From assembly GCF_019925205.1 (NCBI RefSeq), contig NC_083560.1:6200001-6264000 (forward strand): a stretch of 64,000 nt of DNA, read 5' to 3'. The notes below the pieces were generated by a model, which was given only the letters and a program-made list of their open reading frames with translations, was not told the DNA's origin and did no database searches. This DNA comes from Metopolophium dirhodum (Eukaryota; Arthropoda; Insecta; Hemiptera; Aphididae). Shown one piece after another: positions 46,695-60,200 of this stretch. Numbering within the stretch: the first letter of the stretch is position 1; every line of letters starts with the position of its first letter. The position numbers were made by a program, and so were the translations under genes.

Positions 46695-48290
46695 TAAGTA
46701 AGGACTAAAATACTGTGTACCCTGAAAGACAAATATGTGTCCCAAATTTTATAACGTGATTTTAATTTTGTAGAAATAACAAACATTAATCATTTAATAT
46801 TTTAATTTACAATTACCTATTCTGTTAACTTGAGTTAATTAGGTACTTACTTATTTTATTTCTATATCTACTATAGACAGGTTTGTTGTAAATAATAAAG
46901 ATGTAATGATAATGGGTCAATTCAAAGTAATTAGGCACCTGCCTTAGTATAAGATAATTAAACATGCAGGTACATCAAATATTTAAATTATTTTATGCTG
47001 TGTCTATTAAAATATAATTATATTGTTTACCTACTGTAATACCTACTGAAAAGTTAACTAGTAAGAGCATCGTAATGTATAGAATATTGTCATAATATTA
47101 TAATTATATAATTAGGTATAGGCAGTGGCGTACGCAGGATTTTTCAATAGGGTGGGCTTGAAAATTAGTTACAATTTTATTTTTATTTTGTCCAGTCTAA
47201 TAATTTCAGACGTTTATTCGAGGTATTCTAAAATGTTTGTAACTTCTCAACTTTTTTGGTAGAAAAATGTTTTGATCATAAACTTTGATGCCCGATGTAT
47301 GTTTTTGGAAGCAAATTGTATCTATAATTGGTACTTTTAGGAGGTAAAAATTGAAAATGCTCAGTGCTTTTTAAATAAATGGAGAAAAAAAATAAAAATG
47401 TATTAATGTTTGGCTATACCGTCATCACTTGGATTGTACCTATTTGATTAATTAAAATTTTTTTTTCTATAAATTTCAATAAAAATTATTTATCCAGTCG
47501 AAAAGCTTAAAAATGTATCACGTAAGTTTTTATTATAGCTAAAATATTAACGATACATAGGCATCATGGTCATTTTTTATAAGCATTTAAAGTTCAAATT
47601 TTGTCAAAACTACAGTTAATTTGTACAAAACTTATAAAATATTAAATGTGTATAGCTAAGGTTAGACAATTTAATACAAGGTCTTTCATACTTTTATCGA
47701 AAAATTACAGATAATTTTAGGAAAATTGGTATGCAAATACAATGTTTTTTCAAAAATGAATTCATTCTGGTAAGACATAAATCAAATTTACGTCCTCCTT
47801 ACTATAGTCGACAGTTGAAACTTGATAAATATTTTTTGAAAAAGTAATAATAATATGGTCAATGGGGGGGGGCTTCAGCCTGTTAGCCCCCCCCCCCCCC
47901 CCCAGCGGACGCCACTGGGTATAAGTACTATAGCATATTATAAATTTGTATTGTTGTGTATGTTTAGTATAAAATATGTTAAAATATTAAAAAAATTAAA
48001 GACTTCAACTGATTATTATTATCATAAATCGGATTTTAAAGAAATAATACACATTTATTATTATATTATAATTTATAACAGTTTAATTTAACAAACCCAA
48101 TATTATTTTCTAAACATAATCAAATTTGTTTTTTAAAAACCTTAAATATTCATATATACATATAAACTATTTCGTTACATAAATCATATTCTAATCTAAT
48201 TGATGATGATAACATACAAAAATATTTAAATATTTTTCGATTTACTACACATAGGCTTTTACCGCTTTTAGTGATTTAAAATACATAATC
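46695..48290 (+). repeat. long dispersed repeat, copy 2, split by a MITE
   Basis: Matches 6395-8740 in blocks and order. The continuity 'aattaggtataggtactatagcatattataaat' of copy 1 is interrupted here by the MITE at 47123-47917, which confirms that insertion. No coding region is recognised. Confidence 0.6.
47123..47917. mobile_element. hAT-like MITE
   Basis: Inverted ends CAGTGGCGTACGCAGGA and CAGCGGACGCCACTG are flanked by GGTATAGG (47115-47122) and GGTATAAG (47918-47925), an 8-bp TSD with one mismatch. Copy 1 of the surrounding repeat (near 7793) gives the empty site. An internal G9 block and a long C run occur near the right end. The 78-codon ORF at 47855 crosses the boundary and is spurious. 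Confidence 0.85.
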
Positions 48291-48299
48291 CATACATAT

Positions 48300-49640
48300 A
48301 AACTACATAATTATGCCTCACTAACTCACTTACAGGGTAAGTGGTATATAAAAGTGGGGGGGGGATTCTGTGTGTTACAACCCCTACGGGTTTTTTTTTC
48401 TTTAGAATACTGTCAAAGCCCAAAAGTAACAGTTAATGAAAACCTAGAATAAACCTCAGAATGGTAACTTAACGGACGTCGACTCAAGCAGAAGTACGCC
48501 AACCGGTCGCAAAGTTATGCCGATTGCCAACAGACGCCGAGTTGCAAGTTGAAAGCCATCACTTTCAACGGGGGGAGCATGTCGCCGCCGCGACAATATG
48601 AGTAGGCTCCGCCACCGACCGGCACACACATACACGCACACAGTCTTTATTATTATAATTTGTATTAAATGTTTATTGTGAATTTATTATTGTTATGTAA
48701 TATGTAGATTATAAAGCCCGTTATCGCATGCCGCCGCGTCGGCTGTTTAGTTATGATTTTTGCACGGCCGCCGAAAGAGTCCAGTCCGCTCGGCAGTGCT
48801 AACGCGAATTACATTATATTGTCTAGGCGCTAATCGCCATCAGTTTTTTTTATATTGTAATTTTTACGTGCGCGAATCGCCGTATTTTTATAATGTATAT
48901 ATTGTATTTTAATGTGTGCTAATCACCACGAAATAACGTCTGTTTTTTTTTTATTATTATTATTAGCTATTAGTAGAAACTATGATAGCTCGACAATTAC
49001 AATTGTACAGGTACAAAATTAAACATTACAATTATTCGATATAGACTAAAATGTTACAGTAATAATATGAATTGAAGACCTATAGGTACAGTAATTGCAT
49101 TTACATAACTGGCAATTAAAAATATTTTAATTCAATATAATTATGTGATAAGAAAGGTAATCAGAGTATCGGACTATGGAACAAGCTGTTTATTTAGAAC
49201 AGCTGAAGGGAGCGTAATGAGGCCATGAGGGGAGTAATTAAAGAGGAAAGTTCTGATATAAATGTAGTTAGTGGCTTATCAATTGCGTGGAAATTGGGTA
49301 GAGGTATATTTTTGGGATTAGTAACGGAGGTGTAAGAAGTTTTGCGAGGGAGGGGGGTGTTTGGAGATGAAGAGAAGTGGGTACCGGAATCGGATTCTGT
49401 GGTTTTGATTGAGTGGTTTTGCGTCGTTTGAGAAGGTTAGGTTATTATTCATATTGTCATTTGTCGCATAATATTGATTAATGACCGTGTACGCTATTTA
49501 TTATACCTTATACTATAGGAATTGTGAATTATATTGCAAATTATATTATTATTATTGCCACTAATGTGGACACAAATTATTTAGGCACAGGTAGCAGCTG
49601 GCCAGCAGTGCACCGCCAAATTATGTGAGTTCCTTTTTAT
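48300..49640. other. GC-richer block, possible retroelement remains
   Basis: A TATATAAAAG box (about 48349) is followed by GC-richer sequence at 48430-48620 with no ORF that I trust. A poly(T) plus ATT-repeat start near 48940 could be the tail of a minus-strand LINE. No paired LTRs or TSDs were found. A 70-bp tandem duplication ending in 'gttgagcca' follows at 49645-49730. Confidence 0.3.
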
Positions 49641-50522
49641 ATTATTATTATATTTATTATTGTATTGTTGTTGAGCCAGAAGGGCTGCTTATTATTGTTA
49701 TATTTATTGTTGTATTGCTGTTGAGCCATTATTATTATCAAGGCTCGTAACTTCATGCACTAAAAAATGCCTAAATAAGCATGCATTCATGCACTAAAAA
49801 TTGTCAAAATATGCATTAAAACATGCACTAAAAAGTTCAAAAATATGCATTTATATGCCCTAACATTTTTAAATTATGCACTCAAAATATGCATAGTGTA
49901 AAAAAATCATGAGCAAAATTTAAAATAATAAGAATAAATCCATACATTTATAAAATTACTAATTCCGCCACAAAATCTTGCAAACGGCCCGCAACTGCTT
50001 GTTTTGCTTTCGGCATTGTTTAAATTAATAAAATATGAATAATACTGTGCACGGTACCTAATAGGTACTACCTATGCCTCACACGAAAACACTAAAGCTG
50101 GTTACACACGGAGCGATTCGAACGCGCGCGTACGTGATTTTCAAATCGCGGCAAATATAAAAACGCGTACGCGTATGCTTACACACGAGCGTTTAACTCG
50201 CGTCAAAAATCGCGTCCCCACTAATTTCTCATACCTAATTTATTGGCGCCAAACTTAACAAAAATCAAAATAATAGTACTTGTTTAGTTTAATGTTAAAT
50301 GATTAGTTTTATCAATTATTTTTTTTTAATATTAATGAGATTGGAGAGGCATTGATAAAAGCAATCTGGTACAATGGCTCGAATAGTGAAATTTTTTAGG
50401 GGGGGAGGGGCTCAAACATACATATTGACCTAAAAGTAAAAAGTATTAACCTTACAATAAGTACATACATCACTTGCATCAAGATATGTAAGGTAGATTC
50501 ATAAAACATACAATCTACCAAC

Positions 50523-51420
50523 CATTGGCGGTGTCAGATATTTTTTATTGGAGTGGGTGAGGGGTGATACCGGGCCAAATTTTTTTCTGGTAGGGCATTT
50601 ATATACGGCTACTGGATCACCCATTAATTTGTTTATTGGTAGGTATCATATTTTCAGAAAGTATTGCTTAAAATGTTTTGGGTATAATATACTATATTTC
50701 TAAATAAATAATCAAAAATATACCTACTATATTATTATCACAAAAGTACTACAGTAAAACTTCAAATTTTCTAATAATACTTAACTTTTTATTTTTTAAT
50801 GTATGAGATTTTAGAAAGTGTACAGTATTAGTATTAACTTAATTGAATATTTTTATTTCTAAATGTGCAAAAAAAGCATATTGAACTTGAATATAACAGT
50901 CAAACTTAATAGGTGTACTATAACTCAAGTCTAAAAACTCTTTGAAGTTATTAATACAATTTTATATGCAAATAATGGTTTACAATTTCTTTATTTATTT
51001 ACATGTTTTTAACATTATGGAATCCAAAGTAGGTAAAAGTATAACCTAAAGTACTACGTATGTTTTATGTAAACTTGTCATACGGTTATATGACTTATGA
51101 GTTTATGACATAATATAAATTTGTTATAAGCACATTAATATATATTATGTTTATTGCAATTAAACAAAAAAAGAGAGGGCTTTTTGGACTTGGTATCTAA
51201 ATAGCAACATATTAACATGTTGGTATTGCCTATTAAAATAAAAATCAATAAATTAAATGTATTATGTTAGAATTATTTATTTTATTATGATGGTTGAATC
51301 AAATTTATGCACAAGTACCATATTTCTAAATATCAACATTAGATATAAACTTTAATGGAGGGGCAAAATCAAATTTTGGGGGGACTTACCCACCCTTGTA
51401 CCAGTGTAGCACCGCCCCTG
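50523..51420. mobile_element. diverged hAT-like MITE, third nesting level
   Basis: Ends CATTGGCGGTGTCAG and an inverted partner (TGTAGCACCGCCCCTG) are similar but not identical. Flanks CTACCAAC and CTACGAGT agree at 5 of 8 positions. There is no ORF. Confidence 0.45.
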
Positions 51421-51785
51421 CTACGAGTAAAGTTATATAAGTATATTTTTAGTTAGATTTTAACCATTTTTAAAATTGTATGTATTTTATACAAGAGACA
51501 TAAATAATAAAAGACCAGTATTTTTTTCTTAATTAGAATTTTCATTTCGATAAACCAAATAAGTTTGTTCAACATTTTTAAAATGTTCATAGGTACATTG
51601 TATAATTTTGTCAATTGTTTTGTTCTGTGATTCTTGAATGGAAAGTTCCTATGTACTATTTACGCACAGAATACAACATATTTTGGATAGAAAAATAAAA
51701 AACAAGGAATATGACAATATTATTGATGATTAATCACTGGTGAGTGTTTTAATGATATTTAATTGATATAGATATATACACTTAC

Positions 51786-51849
51786 CTGTATTCCAAATAC
51801 TTTCCTCGTTCTGCTCATCAATTATAAATGCCTCGTAGTTATCAAACAT
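51786..51849 (-). pseudogene. orphan first coding exon of a transposon gene
   Basis: Minus strand: an ATG at 51849 opens MFDNYEAFIIDEQNEESIWN and runs to a strong donor (ACAG|GTAAG) at 51785. No following exon is found in the element, which is consistent with a non-autonomous derivative that kept the 5' end of the parent gene. The product family is unknown. Confidence 0.5.
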
Positions 51850-52683
51850 TATTGTAGTTTAATATGAAATACATAAATACTAAAATATGAACAGCAAATT
51901 AAATGACGAGCTCTGGTCATACCAATGTCAACTTTTTGAATGAACAAAAATTGGAAAAAACGCGCCTATGGAGCGTTAAAATCGTTTCGTGTGAATATTA
52001 ACATTTGAAATACACGGTTTAATTTTAGAGTTTGATCGCGACCGAACGCGCTAAAATTAAACCTGCGCAATTTATCGCGTACATTTGCGATCCGAACGCG
52101 TCTGTTATTCCCCGTTTGAATATCAACATCAAAATACACGTGTACCATTTCGGGCGATTATTTGCCGCGATTCGAATCGCGTTCGAATCGCTCCGTGTGT
52201 AACCAGCTTTAAAATCTAAATTCTAAATAGGTATGTACTAGGGCACTAGCAGGTAGTCACACACACACACTGAATAAAAATAAATCAAAACACTATAATT
52301 TTCTTAACGGGAAAGTAAATAAAAACAAGAAACTTTTCAAATATTTGTCTAAAAAATATTCATATGAAATAATATGCACTATAAAAAATCAACTATATGC
52401 CAGATATGCCTTAACACCCAAAACATGCAAAAACATGCACTATCAAACTTCATTTTATTATTACTATTGTTATGAAACGGATTTGTATCTCGGTTAGCAT
52501 GTTTTCCTGTGTAGCAAAAAAAACATGCAGATGCATGAACTTACGGGCCCAGATTATTATATTATCTAAAACGCGTATTATTATCAATAATATAATAACT
52601 TGTATATTGAAAATATACCTACACGCATATTTATTATTTTGAACCATAAACCTATTGGTATAATTTATTTCCATAGTTTTAAG

Positions 52684-52732
52684 CACACACACACCCACAC
52701 ACACACATATATATACACACCAACACACATCA
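52684..52732. repeat. AC/AT microsatellite
   Basis: Repeated CACACA with short ATATAT interruption. It explains the overlapping low-complexity ORFs on both strands (52450-52785). Confidence 0.85.
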
Positions 52733-52774
52733 TCATACCACATAGCTCACTAGTATTTGCGCGGCGAACCCAAC

Positions 52775-53465
52775 CAATGCTATAAATAGTTGAGCTATTA
52801 CACCACTACGCACAAGTCGGTCGGTGTGTGAGTGAGCGTGCGAAGTAGTTTGGTGACCGGGCACCACGGCCTATTATTGTTTGTACCCGGCCCGTACACC
52901 ATCAATAACACCATCATTACCCACCGTTGTAAATATACCACTTAATACTCATAAAAGGCACACACTACTACCGGCCATTCCCGCAGACGAGAGCAGCCGC
53001 GATGGTCGATATATACGCCCCTGGAGAGACGACCAAACAACGTAAAACGTGTTACGAACACCCTACTCGCACAGTACCGTTCCGATTATTATACCCACGG
53101 TAGATTATCAAAGGCAGACCGGTGAGGCGGTGACAGACTGGTGGCTGGAGCCAGCATATTCTAGTTCAAACTGACGCTTGGTCCCGGAAAGCTGATAGAT
53201 ACTTCCCCATATTCCTCTGCACCTGGGGCCTACAGTCCTTGGTCCAAACTGGGCAGACGAATATCGCCGCCGCCGTCCGTCCGTCCGTTGAACCGCCCGT
53301 AGTGCCAGTAATCCTAATACGATCATACTACGTTGAATAAAACCAGATCGAGCCCACGAAAACGCTGCCAATCGCCCGTCCGTTGTGCCGTTCATCTACT
53401 ACATTGCCACAATCCAGCCAAGCTGCTGACTATATCACTCATTCCAAATACCAACTATAGCGTGA
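52775..53465 (+). promoter_or_regulatory. promoter-like block with TATA box and a donor-like site, no ORF
   Basis: CTATAAATAG at 52780 is followed about 30 bp on by a GTCGGTCGGTG-rich stretch, then about 600 bp of GC-richer sequence ending at CTATAGC|GTGAGTCC (donor-like, about 53461). This layout fits a noncoding first exon or the 5' part of an LTR. No downstream exon was found. The minus ORF at 53108-53395 is a composition artefact. Confidence 0.3.
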
Positions 53466-54257
53466 GTCCAAGTTAATTCATCGATATTATCAACCTTATT
53501 TAAATCCTTGTTAAACTGTTTTAAACGGTATAATTAAATACAAAAGAAAACACTGTCATATAATATATAAATATTAATATTTATTGAAAATTTATAATAA
53601 ACATAAAAATAATAATTTAATGAACTAAATCGTCCTAGATTTCGTTTATTTTATTACAAACCTTAATAAAAAATTCTAAGTTTCTATACAAGTTAACGTG
53701 ACTTACAGGGTTGTCCTTATATATTGTTTTTTTATCGAAATATTTACATTTTTTCTTGAACATTTTTCTCGCATGAATGTTTTTTTTTAACTTTTACTAC
53801 AATTATTTTGAAGTTTAAATACCTTAAAATAATTAACAAATATAGATACAATTTTTTTAATTTTTTTCACGCACCTAAAAGAAAAGTTTCAATTTTTTTT
53901 ATGTTTTTTTCACTTTGACAGACTGTTTTTAAAAATTACTCAACATTACCATATATTCAATGCACATAGCACGTAAAGATAGTTCCCAGCTATTCAAAAA
54001 TATAATTTTGGTTTGCATCTGGTTACAAATATATAGTTTACAGAAATTAGTTACTTCAAACAAAACTTGGTTATCATATTATAGTAATTTATTAATTTAC
54101 AGCAGAATTCAGTTCAGTGGCGGCTATCAAACAAAATAAAGGTGTATCAAATTTTGAATTTAACTACCCACCCGCCAAACATGATACACAACTTAGTAAC
54201 CATATAGCAATAATTAATTTTTTTATCCTACACACCTACAAATACAAGAAAAAAAAG

Positions 54258-54475
54258 CGAGTAAGTGGGTGTCACTCTGCTGTACAGTAGGCAGTAGCTG
54301 GTTACAAGTGGGTCACTGAAATAGATGGTGTTAAATTTGAATTAAATGATATAAAATTATTGTATACCTACTAAAAACAATTCTGAGCGAAGACGGTCAG
54401 CCAGCTTATGATATATTACTAAATAGGTATATATTTGATACCTAATATTATTTTGAATAAAGTAATTTGTTTTAC
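54258..54475 (+). repeat. partial copy of repeat R1
   Basis: Contains 'gtaagtgggtgtcactctgctgtacag' and 'gatggtgttaaatttgaatt', as in the other R1 copies, inside the element 54115-61999. Confidence 0.55.
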
Positions 54476-55831
54476 TATTAGACATTATTACAACAGTACC
54501 TAGGTTAAATTAATTTTACAACAAAATTGCACTTGAAAATATTATTGTTTGAATAAAATATAATAATATACTCTAAAAGTGTCATCTACCCACGAATAAC
54601 ATTTTAAATTACAACAAAATCACTAAAATCGTTATTTTCGGTTTTAAAATGTAATTTCTTCCAAACTTAAAATGTCTGTAAAAAATAACTGGGTATTTAT
54701 TTTTATATTTTTTGGTTATAGTATGAACTATTTATAAGAATTCTTGTTTTACATTTTTAATCCTTACAGCTATAAAATTTAAACATTTTATAATTTTTCA
54801 ACTAAGTACAGTCAATTTGAAAATTTTCAAGATTTTGATAAATGTTGTCAACATTTGAACTTAAATACTTAAAAAAAACGTGCTTATGAATCTTTATTAT
54901 TTATCAACTGATATTTTAACAAATTATAAGGAACCTAGTGATAAATTTTCAAGCCTTTTCACACAACGAATACATTTTTATTAAAATGTATATAATAAAA
55001 AACTAAAAAAATTGAATATTTTAAATGTTTAAGTATAGAAAATGATAAGATAATCTTTTAATGCAAATGTCAAGTACCTACTGGTTAATGGTTTTCAAAT
55101 AACGAAAAAATAAGAAAATTGTGTGAGAATTTGTTAAATTACGAGTGAATATCCAATGCCTAACTTAAAACTCGTAAAAATTTAATTTGTCTTTCCGGTA
55201 CATTTTTTTTTTGTTAAATGTAGGAATACTTAAAGGTAATTTTGAAAGTTTCAAATCTTAGATATACATAGAATAATTTGTATGAATTTCTAACTCGAAT
55301 TAATTTGCTTATTTTCGTGATTTTGATGAATTTTGTCAACATTTTAACTTCAAACGTTCACAAAAGTTAAAAACTATTGTGGATTTACGATCAACTTTTT
55401 TTAATTTTCAATAGGTAACAGAAAAGCATGATGAGGACCGATGTATTACAATTTCAAGTTTTTGGACTGAATAAAAAAATTTTTACCGACAACAATAAAT
55501 TAAAAAAAATTAAAAAACTAATAAAACTAGGAATTTTTTTATGGTTATAATTTATAAATAGTTCAAAAAGTATCACAATGTTTTGGAAATGTTATGACGC
55601 ATAAAAATTGGTCATGTAAAACATTCTATAAAAATTTGATACTTCTACGATAATTTTTTTTAAAACTGGTATTGTGTAAAAATCTCAGTTTTCCTTATTT
55701 TGTTGTTTGTTTTTCCTAACTATTTCTGATTAATTTTGACCCCCTGAAGTACAGAACTAGATTCATTTTCCAACCAGAAAAGATGCTTTAGAAGAAAATT
55801 GAAGCATTTTTATTGTGCCTTTATTATACCT

Positions 55832-57093
55832 TGTAACGTCACGGAATTTTTAGCCTTATTTATTATAATATTATTCCCCGAACACACCTATTGCTAACGT
55901 TTGTTGACAAGTCAACGCACCTTTATTATTATAACCATTAGTAATAAAACGTAGATATCGCGCGCTAATGCACTAATGACCACAGTGTTATGCAATAATT
56001 GTTCCCCATTCCCCCCTTCATCATGCAGTGACCGTCGTCGACGTGCCGCGGTTGTCCGCCACCCGTCGCCTCCAGTGTTTTTGTCACGTCCGCCGGCACG
56101 TCCGCATGCAATACTGTCTCGATACACCAATAATGTAACAAATCCCGCATCAACACGACACTGATCCATCCCACCACGGCAACTCCACGGCAAGAAAGCT
56201 CCGACCAGACAAACGGCCTGACGGCGTACTCACCGTCTATTCACTTTTACCTTTTCGCACGGCCTGTGAAGCGGACGTCTTCCCGATCGGCCTCCGAAAT
56301 ATTATTTTTTTTGGCAATACATCACCTCGTGGCCAGTTTTTCGCTCCACGGCCCTGAATCGGTTCAACGACACCTGTACATGATTATCTACGCGCTGTTC
56401 TACAACAACATGATGGGCTGAGACACGACTGCAGGCCCGATGTTCGGGCGAAGTATCCGTCACCCACGTCAATACAGTCAGCAGCAGTCACGTCCATTTA
56501 TCGTAATTATATTTTCCCCTTGGTCCCCCCTTTCAAAGCACGATTTAGAGGCGTCCTTTTTTATCCCCATTCCCCTTGGTATGAAACATCCCGGCTGTAA
56601 CGAGCCTCCCCACACACATTTTCCCGGTAACCCCGTGAGGACACACCATGAATAATATGGTGTGCCGCCTCCAGTGAGCCGGACAAAATGTGCCGAAAAT
56701 TCTTATTTATATTGTAATTGCCATGTGCCATCTTATACTTATTGTATTTGCCCTGTGCCACCATATACTGTATTTTGTGCATTTGCCATGTGCCACCTTA
56801 TACTTCTTGTAACGAAATTATGAAAATGTTATTATTAAATTATTTATTATTTAAGCTTATGTAAAATACACCCACGTGATTACCTTAAAATCATAACTTA
56901 TTATATCGTTATTAATTCACCCTTTCCCCAAAATAAATCTTGGAGTTTCAATACCCCACGCGTGTATCAAAGCCTGTGAGTTCCACCGACTTGACCCTCG
57001 GGTCTCACGCGGTGCGGCTAACAGATCACGAGGAAAGTGTTCCCCTTTCTTCATGGGTAGTTTTTGTGGAACTAAAAAGCCCAAATCCTTACA
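55832..57093. mobile_element. solo LTR with 4-bp TSD
   Basis: Begins TGTAACGTCACGG and ends CCTTACA, with short terminal inverted repeats TGTAA/TTACA. It is flanked by ACCT on both sides (55828-55831 and 57094-57097). The empty site TATTATACCTTTTAGTG is preserved, in complement, at about 12940-12960. It is 1262 bp with no PBS or internal region, so it is a product of LTR-LTR recombination. Three short tandem repeats ('gccatgtgccaccttatact' type) occur at 56710-56810. Overlapping ORFs at 55912-56782 and 56940-57176 are not genes. A 4- to 5-bp TSD fits Gypsy-type elements. Confidence 0.9.
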
Positions 57094-57293
57094 ACCTTTT
57101 AGTGATTATCGACACAAAGAAAAAAAATAGTAAAAAAAAGAGCTCATTATTCCACTCAGAATCTAAAATAAATTAAGATTTTTTTTATTCAATTTACTAC
57201 CTGTTTTATACTATAATTGCATGTAAAAATGGTCAATCAGACATAACTTTGTATTTTTAAATTTGAATAGTTATTCGTGTTCATACTTCGTAG

Positions 57294-60200
57294 CAGTGTT
57301 GTAAAAAATACTTTTAAAAAGTATTTGAGTAATTACTCAAATACTTATAAAATAAAGTATTTAAAATACCACCCAAATACTATCTATTGTAAAGTATTTG
57401 AAATAATTTTCAAATACAAAACAAAAAAATCAATTTAATTCTGAATCACTCATAATATAGGTATTATATTAATCGAACAATTGAGTGTTGCATTTTAAAA
57501 ACATTATTTCTTCAAAATGCTTATCAGTCATGTTTGTTCTTTTTTTTGTTATTGTTGCACCACCAACACTAAACACTCTCTCTACTGACGCACTGCTAGG
57601 TAGCGGAGTGTTGTACTTCACAAATACCTGAAAACAAAGTACAAATGTTTTTGTAATATTATTACTAATAGTATAAGAAGTTTTCAACTAATCTTACTCT
57701 TTTGATAGTGGGTAAATTATGCAAACATTCTAATGTCTTTGTTGGAGATGTGCCCAAAAATCTATCGATTTCATCACTAACTGTTGATTTTTCTTCTCGG
57801 GAATTTTGTGACCATGTAAAAAAGCTAGATAAATTATCAGTCATTTGGTTATCTTCTACATCATCATTGTCATTATCATTGGTATGTAACTCGTCTAACT
57901 CATAACATGCATTTTTGAAATATTCTGAGGCCAATTGTTTTTTTGTATCATTTTTAATCCATGCTGTTTTAAATAGTGGGTGACAGACTGCAGCAACAAT
58001 TAAAAATTTGTCTATCAAATAATCGGCAAATCTTGTTTTTATACCTAAAAACAAAAATTATTATTAATGAAGTTTGTTTATTTTAGCTCAAGACTCAAGA
58101 GTATATTAATGTAGGTACTACGCAGAAATATAAATATAAAGAATAGATCAGTTAATTAACATTTTACATCATACATCAGTAAGACTAAGAACTAAGAGAT
58201 ACTAAATATTTACTATTTAGTAAATAGTATTTACCAATAAAATAAACCAAAAACAGCTAAAATGAAAAGAAATTAAATGTGCAAGTACTTGGCTAAATAA
58301 GATTAATGTATTTAAAAAATATTAATTATTACATACCATTAAGTATGGCATTCACCAAAGGTTTCATATAATTAGAAACTGTTACATCATTTGTCATTAA
58401 TTCATATTTATAAATTAATTCTTCAATTGTAGGTAGGAGATGACCAAAATACATGTTAGTATCACCCTGGAGTAAATCCAAGCTTATTGAAATTGGCCCC
58501 ATAATTTTTTGATATTGACACATGAAATCAATATCGCTTCTATTAAATCTGAAAATATTATTTATAAAAAATATAGATAAAATAATTAGTATATTTTTAA
58601 GATTTAAAATTTACCTGCCAATAGACAATTCGTCCATTATTATTCTAAACTTAGTCTCATTATTTCTAATTAATTTATTAAGCAACACCACTGCGTCATA
58701 CAGTGAATTCCAACGTGTCTCGTTTGGTGTAATTAAATAAACGCCAAGATTTTGTTTAACTAAATCAGCTGAATTAGTTGAGCGACCTTGTTTGTTCCAT
58801 AAAGCGGTAGACTTAGCGAAAGTGCTTCTTGACTGTTTTTTGTATGCAGGATTAGACAAAGCTTTTTTAGAGTCCTAAAAAAAACAAGTTAAACAAATAA
58901 ATTATTTTATTTTGCATTATTTATAAAATTATTTTGTATTTTATTTGGCAAAATTAAATAAGGGTACCAAATTTTATATTTCATAATTTAACTATATTAG
59001 GTTATCTAAATAAATGTTTAAATACCATTGTTGCTATTAAATTTATTGTGTGTGCACAACATCAATGGTGTTTTGGTAATACATATTGCAAATCATGGTC
59101 ATCTTTATCATTTATAATGTTCAAGTCGATTGCATCAATTTCTTCTAAATCATCATCAAATATAATATTAAACTAATTGGTATCTAGCTATGTACAATGA
59201 ACATGATTGTATAATAATTATTATACTAAATAATAAAAATTACTTTTTAAAAATCGACCAGCCGTCCGCAGTCGTAGCAATATGGGCACATTTGGACATC
59301 TCAAATTTCATTTTTAATGATAATTCTTGAAAATCAATTGTTTTCATTAGTGTAGGTAGAGACATAATTTTTTTGTTTGGGAAACCTCTACAAATTATTT
59401 CTTTCAAAACAGGATTTTCTATTATTCTGAAGGGTACATTAGCACTTACAATAAATTTTTGCAATAGTTGATCTAAAGTACCTGCAATCAAAATCATTAG
59501 TTACATACCTAATTCACAATATTTAAATATCTCAATATCTATATCATGCACATTGTAAATCATGTAGTCATGTAGATATTAACTACTTTTGTTAATGCTG
59601 TAACTTAAAACTATTTAATAAGACAAAAAATAAAAATAAACAATACACATTCTTACTTTGACTAGTTAATTTTTTGTTGTTCAAAAAATCTTCTAAAACT
59701 GGTTGTTTTAATTGGTTATTTTTATCCGATTGTTGTAAAGAACTACCAGCGTTATGCTTCAATGATCCATCATTGTATCTCTTTGTAGTGTTTTTATTCG
59801 CAGCATTATCAATGTGATCTATTTTCTTTAATTGAATAAAATTAAATAATATAACCTTTTAAGTTTTGATAAATAATTTACATTTTTTGATCAGTGGCGC
59901 AACTAGAATTTATTTTTGAGGGATAGGGTTGGGTTATTTATTTTATTTTATTTCATATACACTGAGATGACTCGTGTGGTGCCCAGGAGAATACATAATA
60001 TAGAATAATGAGATCTATGATACATCTTAAGCAGTTGAAATTTAACTTTTAAAAAGCCATGTGCCACTGTTTTTTATGTACTTTTGTATCATATTATGTA
60101 TTTGTGTGGTATTTAAAATTAATTTAACACACAAGACTTTTGATAGGTCAACTGTCATAGGCAGGTATGAAATTAACATTGTACTTACGCTTAAATGTTT

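Larger units (their letters stand above)
50095..52209. mobile_element. TIR element with TA target, nested in the hAT MITE
   Basis: Inverted ends AAGCTGGTTACACACGGAGC and its partner GCTCCGTGTGTAACCAGCTT extend inward over at least 30 bp. TA lies on both sides (50093-50094 and 52210-52211). Subterminal regions on both sides carry many CGCG/CGATT motifs. It retains one coding exon (51786-51849) and contains a further MITE (50523-51420). Superfamily unresolved (Tc1/mariner-like target, but no DDE domain seen). Confidence 0.75.
49739..52552. mobile_element. hAT-type MITE enlarged by nested insertions
   Basis: Perfect 8-bp TSDs ATTATTAT (49731-49738 and 52553-52560) flank inverted ends CAAGGCTCGTAACTTCATGC and its partner GCATGAACTTACGGGCCCAG. 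The element's own sequence (about 0.7 kb) is rich in ATGCAC/ATGCAT motifs. The rest is the nested element 50095-52209. No hAT transposase is present. Confidence 0.85.

Noticed and set aside
53108..53395. 95-codon minus-strand ORF in the GC-richer block
   Set aside because: Arg/Gly/Ser-rich chance frame with no motif, and no splice or start context.
55912..56782. Several 60-93-codon ORFs on both strands
   Set aside because: They lie inside the solo LTR, overlap each other in different frames, and have no retroelement protein motif.
59890..60000. CAGTGGCGCAACTAG as another MITE start inside the hAT
   Set aside because: No matching inverted end or TSD was found nearby.
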